This document shows, piece after piece, positions 8,747 to 17,954 of a stretch of 51,942 nucleotides of DNA; the stretch's first letter is position 1, and every line of letters starts with the position of its first letter. The stretch comes from Legionella bononiensis. Lineage in GTDB: Bacteria > Pseudomonadota > Gammaproteobacteria > Legionellales > Legionellaceae. The stretch spans positions 1 through 51,942 of the forward strand of contig NZ_JADOBG010000018.1 in NCBI RefSeq assembly GCF_016786215.1, given 5' to 3'. A program made the position numbers and the translations under genes. The notes under the pieces were generated by a model. The model saw nothing but the letters and a program-made list of their open reading frames with translations, was not told the origin of the DNA and made no database searches.

Positions 8747-9427
8747 TCAAGGCAGATAATAGAATGGATTAGGTAATTTAAATCCCTTCTCTGCGTAGCC
8801 ACCACGAATATCACTGAATTGATCACCAATAGACGCAATAATCGTATACCCTTGATTTGTTATTGTTTCTCTTGCCTTTGATTTAAAAGGGATGATTGAA
8901 GGGTATGGGTAATTATTGGGACGCAGATAGAGACCTGACCATTTTTTATAACCTGCGTTAATAAGATTCTTTCTTGTGGCATCACGCTCCGATTCATGAC
9001 GACCGGTTACGAAAAATACTTTAATATTGTGTTTTAAGGCAGTGTTATACAGATCTAACATCGGTTTTATTACAACAGCATTTGCAGCCATAATTTCTTG
9101 ATGTATCTCTTCTTTGGTGCCAACAAAATTACGTTTAACCATTTTGTCATAATTGGACAGACTGGTTTCATCAATATCAAGAACCAGCGCCAGCTTTTTG
9201 GATGATTTATCGTGTTTATGAATTTTAGCCTGGTCAATAATGTATTGTTGCGCTTGCTTTATTTTGTTTTCCAGATCTTTGTAATAGAGGCCTGTGTCGT
9301 AGTAATTTATTATTTCTTTTCTGACCAGACTCAGATTAGGGGGCTCTGAACATAGAGGTGTTGAAATCAACAGGGTAAGACATAGGGTAATTAATAATTT
9401 TGGCAATACATTGAACTGTTGTTTCAT
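8747..9427 (-). CDS. Secreted HAD-family (class B-like, PF03767) acid phosphatase
   Basis: 226 residues starting at ATG 9427, with an N-terminal signal peptide (hydrophobic LLITLCLTLLISTPL then CSEPP; the residue before Cys is Leu, so this is not a convincing lipobox). HAD motifs appear in order: LVLDIDETSLSNYD (Asp nucleophile and acid/base Asp), FFVTGRHES (motif II Thr), RKNLINAGY (Lys motif) and SIGDQFSDI (motif III Asp pair). These are features of the bacterial acid phosphatase B / plant vegetative storage protein group. The enzyme would hydrolyse phosphomonoesters in the periplasm or after export. It has its own strong promoter and is divergent from smc. Confidence 0.87.
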   Translation of the reverse strand: MKQQFNVLPKLLITLCLTLLISTPLCSEPPNLSLVRKEIINYYDTGLYYKDLENKIKQAQQYIIDQAKIHKHDKSSKKLALVLDIDETSLSNYDKMVKRNFVGTKEEIHQEIMAANAVVIKPMLDLYNTALKHNIKVFFVTGRHESERDATRKNLINAGYKKWSGLYLRPNNYPYPSIIPFKSKARETITNQGYTIIASIGDQFSDIRGGYAEKGFKLPNPFYYLP

Positions 9428-9456
9428 TGTCCATCCATAAATTTACAGAATGGTGC

Positions 9457-9484
9457 ATTATATAATGATAATACTGTTTGTCAA
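9457..9484 (-). promoter_or_regulatory. Consensus sigma-70 promoter of the acid phosphatase gene
   Basis: On the minus strand a perfect TTGACA (9484-9479), a 16-nt spacer and a perfect TATAAT (9462-9457), about 30 nt before ATG 9427. Both hexamers match consensus exactly. Confidence 0.7.
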
Positions 9485-9538
9485 TTGCTCATGTTGACTT
9501 TCGTTGTGGCAATTATTGTCATTCCATCGGTTCTAAAA

Positions 9539-9567
9539 TAGTCATACTCTCCATCCTAAGTTATAAT
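9539..9567 (+). promoter_or_regulatory. Candidate sigma-70 promoter of smc-zipA
   Basis: TAGTCA (9539-9544), a 17-nt spacer and TATAAT (9562-9567), 30 nt before the smc start. Perfect -10, 4/6 -35. Confidence 0.5.
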
Positions 9568-9597
9568 GGTCAATAATTTATTATTTTTGCAATCACC

Positions 9598-12500
9598 ATG
9601 CATTTGAAGCAACTAAAATTAGCTGGTTTTAAATCTTTTGTAGACCCTACTGTAGTTCATTTTCCCAGCCAGCTTGTGGCAGTAGTGGGTCCTAATGGCT
9701 GTGGAAAATCTAATATAATCGATGCGGTACGTTGGGTCATGGGAGAGAGTTCAGCAAAAAATTTGCGTGGTGAATCCATGATCGATGTTATTTTCAATGG
9801 ATCGTCTAATCGTAAATCTGTAGGTCAGGCTTCCGTCGAGTTGGTTTTTGATAACAGCCTGGGGCGTTTAACAGGACCATTTGCCAGTTATGGAGAGATT
9901 GCTGTAAAGCGGATTGTAACCCGTGATGGTGATTCATCTTATTATTTAAATGGCAGCAGATGCCGACGGAAGGATATTACCGATATTTTTCTGGGTACTG
10001 GAGCTGGCGCAAAAGGATATTCGATTATCGGTCAGGGAACAATTTCTCGATTGATTGAGGCAAAACCTGAAGAGTTAAGAGCCTTTCTTGAAGAAGCGGC
10101 AGGCGTATCAAAATATAAAGAACGACGGCGCGAAACCTTGCAGCGTATAGAACATACGCGTGAGAATTTGACGCGAGTCGCGGACATCAGAGAAGAACTG
10201 GATAAACAATTACAACGTTTGGAACGTCAGGCTAAATCAGCTGAGCGTTATACTGTGCTTAAAGAAGAAGAACAATTATGCCGGGCTGAAATACTGGCGC
10301 TCAGATGGCATGAATTAACTGAGCAACAGTTAATAAAACAACGTGAATTGCATGATTGGGCCGTCCGTTATGAAGAACAGCAAAGTGTGTTAACCGGATC
10401 AAATAAAGAACGAACTCTGTTAAATGAACAATTACATGATGCAACGGAACAATCACAACAGATTCAGGAAACCTTTTACCAATTAGGTACAGAGATAGCT
10501 CGTCTCGAAGAAACCATACAGCAGAAAGAGCGAGATAAAAAACGTCTTGAACAGGACCGACAACAAATGCAGGAGGATTGGCAAATTGCTGAAGGCCAAA
10601 TAAAACGAGATAAGGAAGAATTACTTAATTGCCAGCAAAGCGCACAGAATCTCGAGATTGATTTACACCGACTGAAGAGTGAATTTAAAGAAAAGGACAT
10701 GCAACGGCAGAATGCCCAACAGCAGCAAAAGCAATGGGAACTTCGTTGGCAGGAAGTACAAACACATACTAATACTATAAAAAGTGAATTGAAGGTAACA
10801 CAAATCAATTTGCAGCATTTAGAACAAAGACGTCATCAAACCCAGATCAGACTGGAAAAGCTGGATTCAGAACGCAATTCAATTTCCCTTGAGAACTTGC
10901 AGGAAAGTAAACTCGATTTGGAACAGAAACAAATAAAATTGAAAGAAACTCAATTGTTTGATGAAGACCAATTAAGATTGGGTAATGAACTAATCAATCA
11001 ACACCGTATTCAGCTGCAGGAAACAGAACAGCAATTGCATCAATTGCAGGATGAATTTCATCGTTTAAATAGTGAGCATGCTGCTTTAATTGCGACGCAA
11101 AAAGCAGCAAGACAAGCCAATAGGACGAATAAGGAAGGCATTAAGGCGTGGGCAGATAAATCCAGATTAATGGATATTCTCCAGGTTGAACCCCAATGGC
11201 AATCCGTTTGCGAAATGGTATTGGGAGAAGCTTTGCACGCTTATGTTTTAGAGGATTTTGAGGAAGTATGGCCTCAGTGGTCGGAGTGTGCCAGTTTGGG
11301 AGAAAGTATCGTAACCCTGAACGCTGCACCGGGTAATCAAAGCACACATCCACGACTGTCTGATAAAATTAAAGGAACGGTTCCGGCCACACTCAATAAT
11401 CTGCAGCATATTTATACTGCCCAGCATTTGGATGAAGCGAGAAATTGGTTGCCGGATTTGTTGGATCATGAGTCTGTAGTGACCGTGAATGGATTTTGGC
11501 TAGGGAAAGGTTGGGTCAAGCTGGTCAATCCTGGGGAGCAGGATGACATGGGGCTGCTTGCTCGACAGCAAAGGATTGCTGAGCTGACATTAATTGTTGA
11601 AGAATTACAGCAAAAAATTGAATCCATTCGGTTGCTTCGCGATCAGAGTCATGCACAGTTACAACAGAGTTTAAATTATCTGGAAATTTATCAGTTAAAT
11701 CTGAATGCCAGCAATGAAGCCTTAAGATTAAATATCTCTGCATTAACAGGAAACGAACAGGCGATACAACATGCTGAACGACTTATGGCCAATATTGCTG
11801 CGGAAAATGATGAGTTACTGGCCTTAGTTGAAGATTTGGCAGCAGAACAATTAGAACTAAACGAACAATTAAATCGTTTGGAAAATCAATATAAAGAAGC
11901 GGAGCAACAACAACTTCAGGTTATCGAAGAAAAACAAGCCTGGCTGGATTCCGTGACCGAACAGAACAAGCTTGTTGATGAGTTGCGCAGAATTCTGCAT
12001 CAGACCGAATTGGAATACGATAGAGAAATTACAAAAATTCAACAGGTTACAGATCGCATCAATCGAGAACAAGAGCGTCTTGATGTTTTGCAGGAACGAT
12101 TGGAACATTTAGCCATGCTTTGTTTGCAATCAGCAGAACCCGATGCCGTATTGCAAGAACAATTGGCTGAGTATTTAATGAAACATGGTGAGGTCGAATC
12201 GCAATTAACTTCAAGCCGGGAGCGTTTGGCACACATCAGAATGGAATTGGAAGCTCTGGAAAAATTAACAATCAATCATGATCTGGAGGTAAAACGGATA
12301 CAGGATGTCATAGGACAAACCCGAATGGATGAACAGGCTCTATCTGTTCGTGCCAGTTCGGTTCAGGAGTCGCTTGATGAGTTAGGTTTACAGGCTCAGA
12401 CTCTATTGGAGCAAATTCCCTCCGGAACGACTCAAAGTATGCGTGAAGATGAGTTAATTGCTATTACTGAGCGGATTAAACGGCTCGGAGCAATTAATCT

Positions 12501-13092
12501 GGCTGCGATCGAAGAGTTTGCTACCGAGCAGCAGAGAAAACTTTATCTGGATGAGCAACATGACGATTTAAGTCAGGCTTTGGCTACTTTGGAAACGGCC
12601 ATTGAAAAAATGGATAAAGAAACGCGTTTACGTCTTGAAAATACTTTTGATGAGGTGAATACTTCTTTTAAAGCTCTTTTTCCTCGATTATTTGGAGGTG
12701 GAAGGGCGCAGCTTGAATTAACTTGTGATAATCTGTTGGAAGCGGGCATAATCGTAATGGCTCAACCACCAGGAAAACGAAACAGTACGATTCATTTGTT
12801 ATCCGGTGGCGAGAAAGCGATGACTGCTGTTGCATTGGTGTTTGCGATTTTTCAGCTGAATCCTTCACCATTTTGTATGTTAGATGAAGTGGATGCACCA
12901 TTAGATGACGTAAATGTGGGGCGATTTTGCGATTTAGTGAAAGAGATGTCACAATTCGTACAATTCTTGTTTATTACACATAATAAGGTAACTATGGAAT
13001 TGGCAGATCATTTAATTGGGGTGACTATGCGTGAGCCTGGGGTGTCGCGTTTGGTTGCGGTAGACGTGAAAAACGCTTTGACTATGGAGTAA
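9598..13092 (+). CDS. smc: Chromosome partition protein Smc
   Basis: 1164 residues, the usual SMC length. The N-terminal head has Walker A GPNGCGKS at residues 31-38, preceded by FKSFVDP. A long coiled coil follows from about 170, a hinge-like globular segment lies around 510-660 (GIKAWADKSRLMDILQV onward), and a second coiled coil runs to about 1000. The C-terminal head has the ABC signature LSGGEKA near 1067 and Walker B CMLDEVDAPLDD near 1094. SMC dimers with ScpA and ScpB organise and segregate the chromosome; neither partner gene is in this window. The ATG follows caatcacc with no strong Shine-Dalgarno. zipA begins three bases after the stop, so the two are almost certainly co-transcribed. 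Confidence 0.97.
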   Translation: MHLKQLKLAGFKSFVDPTVVHFPSQLVAVVGPNGCGKSNIIDAVRWVMGESSAKNLRGESMIDVIFNGSSNRKSVGQASVELVFDNSLGRLTGPFASYGEIAVKRIVTRDGDSSYYLNGSRCRRKDITDIFLGTGAGAKGYSIIGQGTISRLIEAKPEELRAFLEEAAGVSKYKERRRETLQRIEHTRENLTRVADIREELDKQLQRLERQAKSAERYTVLKEEEQLCRAEILALRWHELTEQQLIKQRELHDWAVRYEEQQSVLTGSNKERTLLNEQLHDATEQSQQIQETFYQLGTEIARLEETIQQKERDKKRLEQDRQQMQEDWQIAEGQIKRDKEELLNCQQSAQNLEIDLHRLKSEFKEKDMQRQNAQQQQKQWELRWQEVQTHTNTIKSELKVTQINLQHLEQRRHQTQIRLEKLDSERNSISLENLQESKLDLEQKQIKLKETQLFDEDQLRLGNELINQHRIQLQETEQQLHQLQDEFHRLNSEHAALIATQKAARQANRTNKEGIKAWADKSRLMDILQVEPQWQSVCEMVLGEALHAYVLEDFEEVWPQWSECASLGESIVTLNAAPGNQSTHPRLSDKIKGTVPATLNNLQHIYTAQHLDEARNWLPDLLDHESVVTVNGFWLGKGWVKLVNPGEQDDMGLLARQQRIAELTLIVEELQQKIESIRLLRDQSHAQLQQSLNYLEIYQLNLNASNEALRLNISALTGNEQAIQHAERLMANIAAENDELLALVEDLAAEQLELNEQLNRLENQYKEAEQQQLQVIEEKQAWLDSVTEQNKLVDELRRILHQTELEYDREITKIQQVTDRINREQERLDVLQERLEHLAMLCLQSAEPDAVLQEQLAEYLMKHGEVESQLTSSRERLAHIRMELEALEKLTINHDLEVKRIQDVIGQTRMDEQALSVRASSVQESLDELGLQAQTLLEQIPSGTTQSMREDELIAITERIKRLGAINLAAIEEFATEQQRKLYLDEQHDDLSQALATLETAIEKMDKETRLRLENTFDEVNTSFKALFPRLFGGGRAQLELTCDNLLEAGIIVMAQPPGKRNSTIHLLSGGEKAMTAVALVFAIFQLNPSPFCMLDEVDAPLDDVNVGRFCDLVKEMSQFVQFLFITHNKVTMELADHLIGVTMREPGVSRLVAVDVKNALTME

Positions 13093-13095
13093 ATC

Positions 13096-13869
13096 ATGCA
13101 GGCAAATTGGAGCTTAATTCTTAATGTCCTGTTGTTAATTGGCGTTATAGTAGCCATTGGACGCTTAATGAAAGCGAGAAAGCAGAGTTTAAATCCAGAG
13201 CAGTATCAACCGTCGTTAGGTCCTGTAGTGAATAGTCCTTATGATGCACAACCTTATAATGATGATATTATTGCGGTGCGAAAAGTAAATAAAGACGTTT
13301 CGCTTGATTTGACTCACGAAGACGAACCGGAATCGCACATATTAAAAAATCCAGCTTCCAGACCTTCTCAGCCTCAATTGATTCCTCAGGAAGAAATCAG
13401 AGTGGATCTCGTGGCGGAAGAATCAAAAGCACATACTCCTGCAACCCTAATGATGTTTTTATTGGCAAAAGAAAACAGACAATTCGCTGGATATGAGTTA
13501 TTACAAACAGTTCTCGCAGCGGGATTACGTTTTGGTGAAGGACATTTATTTCATCGCCATCAAAGTGCAAATGGTCAGGGACCGGTGATTTGCAGCCTGG
13601 CAGCAGCTACCTCTACAGGGGTTTTTGATCTACAGAATATAGGTGCATTTAGTGTGCGTGGTTTATGCCTGTTCATGCAAACTTCTAAAAATCCAAGTAT
13701 CGACGCAGAGCGTTTTGCAATAATGCTAGAGACAGCACGACAATTAAGTGAAGGCCTGGATGCTCATTTACTTGATGATCAACGAAAACCATTGACTGAA
13801 GAGCGTGTTGCCCGTTATTACAGAATGTTGAAAATAGATCAATTAGAAAGAGATTGTGCAACGGCCTGA
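13096..13869 (+). CDS. zipA: Cell division protein ZipA
   Basis: 257 residues. A single N-terminal membrane anchor (LILNVLLLIGVIVAIGRLM) is followed by a basic stretch, an extended Pro/Gln/acidic linker at about 30-125, and a C-terminal domain at about 125-257 with the ZipA FtsZ-binding fold (MMFLLAKENRQFAGYELLQ, FGEGHLFHRHQ, GLCLFMQTSKNP). ZipA tethers FtsZ polymers to the inner membrane by binding the FtsZ C-terminal peptide, and FtsZ of this window ends in that peptide. In many gammaproteobacteria zipA is followed by ligA. Here it is followed, after 202 bp, by the dcw cluster itself, so smc-zipA sits next to its functional partners. Confidence 0.93.
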   Translation: MQANWSLILNVLLLIGVIVAIGRLMKARKQSLNPEQYQPSLGPVVNSPYDAQPYNDDIIAVRKVNKDVSLDLTHEDEPESHILKNPASRPSQPQLIPQEEIRVDLVAEESKAHTPATLMMFLLAKENRQFAGYELLQTVLAAGLRFGEGHLFHRHQSANGQGPVICSLAAATSTGVFDLQNIGAFSVRGLCLFMQTSKNPSIDAERFAIMLETARQLSEGLDAHLLDDQRKPLTEERVARYYRMLKIDQLERDCATA

Positions 13870-13886
13870 GTAATTTGCAGGTCGTT
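13860..13886 (+). terminator. Weak hairpin at the zipA stop
   Basis: AACGGCCTG (13860-13868) pairs with CAGGTCGTT (13878-13886), 9 bp with one G-U pair and a 9-nt loop. It overlaps the zipA stop codon and lacks a T-run, so it may only attenuate read-through into murF. Confidence 0.3.
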
Positions 13887-14016
13887 GTGAATCAGTCCAT
13901 TATGTGCCATGGATTTAGCCTGAACGTTCTTCTCAATTTCAGCATTAATACGTGGTGGAAATTCTGTAAATTAATGATGTTCATTACATTCTGAGAATTT
14001 CTGATCACGATTCATC

Positions 14017-14046
14017 TTGAACTCTTAGCGCGAGTGTTAGTACACT
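14017..14046 (+). promoter_or_regulatory. Candidate promoter of the murF-led dcw operon
   Basis: TTGAAC (14017-14022), an 18-nt spacer and TACACT (14041-14046), 25 nt before the murF ATG. Each hexamer is 4/6. It lies in the 202-bp zipA-murF gap, the only sizeable gap upstream of murF. Confidence 0.4.
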
Positions 14047-14071
14047 AGACTTTTAGCCTTATGTTGATACC

Positions 14072-15400
14072 ATGAATCTAAATACTATTGCGTCATTGCT
14101 TTCTCAAACCTGTCCGATAAACACTGAAGTTACTGGTGTTTGTATCGATAGCCGCACCATTAAGCCAGGAAATCTGTTTGTTGCCATTAAAGGAGAACAA
14201 TTTGATGGGCATGACTTCATCAAGGAAGTTGAAGCAAAGGGAGCTATCGCTGCGGTGGTTAACCGAGCTATCCCCGGTGTGCAGATACCTCAGTTTGTCG
14301 TAGATGATCCTGTTTTGGCTCTGGCCAAAATTGCGGAAGCACATCGACAAAAAATTCATTGTCCAGTCATTGCATTAACTGGTTCAAATGGAAAAACTAC
14401 AGTAAAAGAAATGATAGCCGCTATTTTACCTCCTCCTTCACATGCAACTAAAGGTAACTTAAATAATCATATTGGCGCTCCTTTGAGTGTGTTGCAGTTA
14501 AATCATCAACATCGGTACGCTGTTTTTGAATTGGGGGCAAATCATCCTGGAGAAATTGCTCATACTGTGGCAATTGTTCATCCTGATGTAACTTTGATTA
14601 ATAATATTGCTCCGGCTCACGTTGAGGGATTTGGTTCTATTGATGGTGTTGCCCGTGCTAAAGGAGAGATACATCAAGGTGTTGCAGCTCATGGAACTGT
14701 TGTTATCAATGATGATGACGCATATTCCCATTTCTGGGATAGTTTGATTGTTGATAAGAGAATATTAAGATTTTCAGCCACTCATTCAGCAGATGTTTAT
14801 GCGCAGGATGTGCGTTTGGACACACATGGACGAGGTCATTTTTCTTTAGTATTGCCTAACGCCAGGACTGATATTGAATTACAGGTTCCTGGTCTACATA
14901 ATGTCAAGAATGCTTTGGCGGCTGCAACCTGTTGTTATGCTGTTGGTATTTCAATTCAGGACATTCAAAAAGGTTTAAACCAGTTCAGTGGGGTAAAAGG
15001 GCGAATGACCGTGTTACCCGGGAAAAATAAATCAACGATTATTGATGATACTTATAATGCAAATTTACGCTCCGTGTTAACTGCTTTGGAAGTATTGGCA
15101 ATGCGGCCAGGAAAAAGGATTTTTGTATTTGGAGACATGGGTGAATTAGGTGATTGGGCGACACAACACCATCAGGAAGTTGGATTAGCTGCAAACCAAT
15201 TAGGAATTGATCAATTGTTGAGTTGTGGAACACATAGTCTGTTAGCCTCACAGGCATTTGGCGACAAAGGACAACATTTTTCCAGCCAGGAAGAATTGGT
15301 TCAAAGTTTGCTCGAGGAGCTTTCAGATAATACAACTGTATTAGTAAAAGGATCCCGCTCTAGCGCTATGGAAAAAATTGTGCATAAACTGCTTAATTGA
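14072..15400 (+). CDS. murF: UDP-MurNAc-tripeptide--D-Ala-D-Ala ligase MurF
   Basis: 442 residues. Cytoplasmic ligase that adds D-Ala-D-Ala to UDP-MurNAc-tripeptide. The three Mur ligase domains are present: N-terminal UDP-binding domain (TEVTGVCIDSRTIKPGNLFVAIKG); central ATPase with P-loop ALTGSNGKTTVKEM near residues 109-122, plus KGNLNNHIGAPLSVL and FELGANHPGEIA; and C-terminal domain with IIDDTYNANLRSV and FGDMGELGD, typical of MurF. It opens the dcw run. murE, ftsI and ftsL, which normally precede it, are absent. The 106-bp gap to mraY could hold an additional promoter. Confidence 0.96.
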   Translation: MNLNTIASLLSQTCPINTEVTGVCIDSRTIKPGNLFVAIKGEQFDGHDFIKEVEAKGAIAAVVNRAIPGVQIPQFVVDDPVLALAKIAEAHRQKIHCPVIALTGSNGKTTVKEMIAAILPPPSHATKGNLNNHIGAPLSVLQLNHQHRYAVFELGANHPGEIAHTVAIVHPDVTLINNIAPAHVEGFGSIDGVARAKGEIHQGVAAHGTVVINDDDAYSHFWDSLIVDKRILRFSATHSADVYAQDVRLDTHGRGHFSLVLPNARTDIELQVPGLHNVKNALAAATCCYAVGISIQDIQKGLNQFSGVKGRMTVLPGKNKSTIIDDTYNANLRSVLTALEVLAMRPGKRIFVFGDMGELGDWATQHHQEVGLAANQLGIDQLLSCGTHSLLASQAFGDKGQHFSSQEELVQSLLEELSDNTTVLVKGSRSSAMEKIVHKLLN

Positions 15401-15506
15401 TTCGATTTGAATGTGATATGCTTGGTCGCTTTTTGCCCCACTCAGGGTTTGTGTTTGTCAGTAGTGTAAAAAAGCACAGCCCTAATTATTAACATGAGGA
15501 AAAATT

Positions 15507-16592
15507 ATGCTCTATTGGCTAACGCAGCTATTCCAAGGACAGTATCATGCGTTAAGAGTTTTTCAATACCTGACATTCAGATCCATATTAGCCTCCTTAA
15601 CGGCATTAATGGTCGGTCTATTGTGCGGTCCCTTGATGATTAACTGGTTGCGTGGATTGCAGATTGGCCAAATGGTACGTAATGATGGCCCTCAATCGCA
15701 TTTATCTAAAGCAGGCACGCCCACTATGGGGGGCGTATTAATATTATTGGCTGTTACAGTCAGCTGTTTGCTCTGGTGTGATTTAAGACAATCCAGTTTG
15801 TGGTTGGTACTGTTGGTTACTCTGGGTAATGGTGTCGTTGGTTGGGTTGATGATTATCGAAAGCTGGTATTAAAAAACAGTAAAGGTCTTCCAGGTCGCT
15901 GGAAGTACTTTTGGCAGTCCGTTATTGCGCTGATTGCAGTACTTTATTTATATATGAATGCCAATTTGCCAGTGAACACCCAATTGATTTTACCATTTTT
16001 TAAAACAGTAACCTGGGATCTGGGTATTTTATTTCCAATTCTTGCTTATTTTGTTATTGTAGGTAGTAGCAATGCAGTAAATTTAACGGATGGATTGGAT
16101 GGATTGGCAATTATGCCTATAGTTATGGTAGCGGGCGCCTTGGGTGTTTTTGCATACGCTTCCAGTAATTCGGTGTATTCCAATTATTTGGCTATCCCGT
16201 TTGTACCCAATACAGGTGAGTTAACCATTTTTTGCTCGTCAATTGTCGGAGCAGGTTTAGGATTCCTTTGGTATAACAGTTATCCTGCGCAGGTATTCAT
16301 GGGAGATGTAGGTTCACTGGCTTTAGGCGCAGCATTGGGAATAGTGGCTGTAGTCGTAAGACAGGAACTTGTGTTATTAATAATGGGTGGATTATTTGTT
16401 ATTGAAACAATCTCGGTTATTTTGCAAGTGGGGTATTTTAAAATGTCTCACGGTAAACGATTGTTTCGCATGGCTCCGTTACATCACCATTTTGAATTAA
16501 AAGGTTGGTCAGAACCTAAAGTCATAGTCAGATTTTGGATTATTACTGTTGTATTTGTGTTATGCGGTTTGGCTACATTAAAACTACGATAG
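15507..16592 (+). CDS. mraY: Phospho-MurNAc-pentapeptide translocase MraY
   Basis: 361 residues, an inner-membrane protein with about ten transmembrane segments. It transfers phospho-MurNAc-pentapeptide to undecaprenyl phosphate to make lipid I. Family signatures: [34 protein letters not shown] (active-site Asp pair in DDY), [14 protein letters not shown] (Asn/Asp cluster) and [15 protein letters not shown], plus the late [13 protein letters not shown] histidine loop. The ATG is 6 nt after an AGGAAA Shine-Dalgarno. murD follows after 13 bp. Confidence 0.97.
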   Translation: MLYWLTQLFQGQYHALRVFQYLTFRSILASLTALMVGLLCGPLMINWLRGLQIGQMVRNDGPQSHLSKAGTPTMGGVLILLAVTVSCLLWCDLRQSSLWLVLLVTLGNGVVGWVDDYRKLVLKNSKGLPGRWKYFWQSVIALIAVLYLYMNANLPVNTQLILPFFKTVTWDLGILFPILAYFVIVGSSNAVNLTDGLDGLAIMPIVMVAGALGVFAYASSNSVYSNYLAIPFVPNTGELTIFCSSIVGAGLGFLWYNSYPAQVFMGDVGSLALGAALGIVAVVVRQELVLLIMGGLFVIETISVILQVGYFKMSHGKRLFRMAPLHHHFELKGWSEPKVIVRFWIITVVFVLCGLATLKLR

Positions 16593-16605
16593 GCAAGGTG
16601 CATTC

Positions 16606-17949
16606 ATGAATCATTCTTTATATTTAGTCGCAGGCTTAGGCAAAACAGGATTATCGATAGCACGGTATCTGCATAGGAAGAATAAATCCTTTATAGTGTT
16701 TGATACTCGAAAAGAGGCACCTGGTCTGGCTGAATTTAAAGCAGAATTTCCTCATATTCCTGTTTATCTTCAATCGCTACCCGATCAACAATTAAGCCAA
16801 TTAACGGATATTATTACCAGTCCTGGATTATCGCTTGATACACCTTTTATAAAACAGGCGATACAGTCAGGTGTAGCCGTTTATGGCGATATTGAATGTT
16901 TGGCTAAAGAGATTAATACACCAGTAATAGCGATTACAGGAACAAATGGCAAGTCTACTGTGACCACCCTTGTAGGCGATATGGCGAAGGCTGCTGGGTT
17001 TCGTGTTGCTGTCGCAGGTAACATTGGTACACCCGTACTGGATATGCTGGATGATGAGCATCAGTATGATTTATGGGTTCTGGAGTTATCCAGTTTTCAG
17101 CTGGATCTGACTTATTCTTTATCTCCTGTCGCGGCAACGATTCTTAACGTAACTCCTGATCATTTAGACAGACATCATACTATGGAAGCCTATATACAGG
17201 CCAAACAACGTATTTATCATCGGGCTCAAGCAGCCATCGTAAATCGTCAAGATGGGGTGACTATCCCCAATGAAACATCGAATCCAGGTATACGTCTTGT
17301 AACTTTTGGTAGTGATGTTCCTACCCAGGGGAATTGGGGTTTAATTTCCAAAGATGAAACCATTTATCTGGCAAAAGGCAGTGAATGTCTCTTGTCTGTA
17401 GACTCCTTATTGATCAAAGGAGTACATAATTGGCTCAATGCGCTTGCAGCATGTGCTCTGGCTGAAGCAGCCGGAGTTCCAGAACACCATATTCTTCATG
17501 TTTTAAAAACATTTGCAGGATTACCTCATCGCTGTCAATGGGTGAGATCTCTGGATGGTGTAGAGTGGATAAACGATTCAAAAGGAACAAATGTAGGTGC
17601 AACAATCTCTGCCATTAATGGAATAGGGGGGGCTATGCAAGGAAAAATTGTTCTTATCGCGGGAGGGCAAGGGAAAGGCGCTGATTTTAGCGATTTGACA
17701 AAACCGATTGCGGATTTCGTTCGTTCTATAGTGCTCATTGGTGAGGATGCTGACAAAATGGAGGCCGCACTTGCTCATGTTGTGCCTGTAGTTCGTGCGT
17801 CATCGCTTGATAATGCTGTGGTTTTGGCAAAAACCTGTGCAAAACCGGGCGATGTTGTTTTGTTATCGCCAGCCTGCGCGAGTCTGGATATGTTTCGTGA
17901 CTTTAATCATAGGGGGGATGTATTTGCTTCCTCCGTAAATGGATTGTAG
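16606..17949 (+). CDS. murD: UDP-MurNAc-L-alanine--D-glutamate ligase MurD
   Basis: 447 residues, cytoplasmic. It adds D-Glu to UDP-MurNAc-L-Ala. The N-terminal Rossmann-like domain starts SLYLVAGLGKTGLSIARYL. The central ATPase has P-loop AITGTNGKSTVTTLVGDM (about 108-125) and ELSSFQLD, then NVTPDHLDRH. The C-terminal domain has WINDSKGTNVGAT and LIAGGQGKGADFSDL and ends with the MurD signature LLSPACASLDMFRDFNHRGDVF. The ATG is preceded by GGCAAGG. Only 5 bp separate it from ftsW. Confidence 0.97.
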   Translation: MNHSLYLVAGLGKTGLSIARYLHRKNKSFIVFDTRKEAPGLAEFKAEFPHIPVYLQSLPDQQLSQLTDIITSPGLSLDTPFIKQAIQSGVAVYGDIECLAKEINTPVIAITGTNGKSTVTTLVGDMAKAAGFRVAVAGNIGTPVLDMLDDEHQYDLWVLELSSFQLDLTYSLSPVAATILNVTPDHLDRHHTMEAYIQAKQRIYHRAQAAIVNRQDGVTIPNETSNPGIRLVTFGSDVPTQGNWGLISKDETIYLAKGSECLLSVDSLLIKGVHNWLNALAACALAEAAGVPEHHILHVLKTFAGLPHRCQWVRSLDGVEWINDSKGTNVGATISAINGIGGAMQGKIVLIAGGQGKGADFSDLTKPIADFVRSIVLIGEDADKMEAALAHVVPVVRASSLDNAVVLAKTCAKPGDVVLLSPACASLDMFRDFNHRGDVFASSVNGL

Positions 17950-17954
17950 GCAGA

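Noticed and set aside
13114..13125. Two TTAAT motifs in tandem near the zipA start
   Set aside because: Their period is 7 bp rather than 11, and they lie inside the coding sequence.
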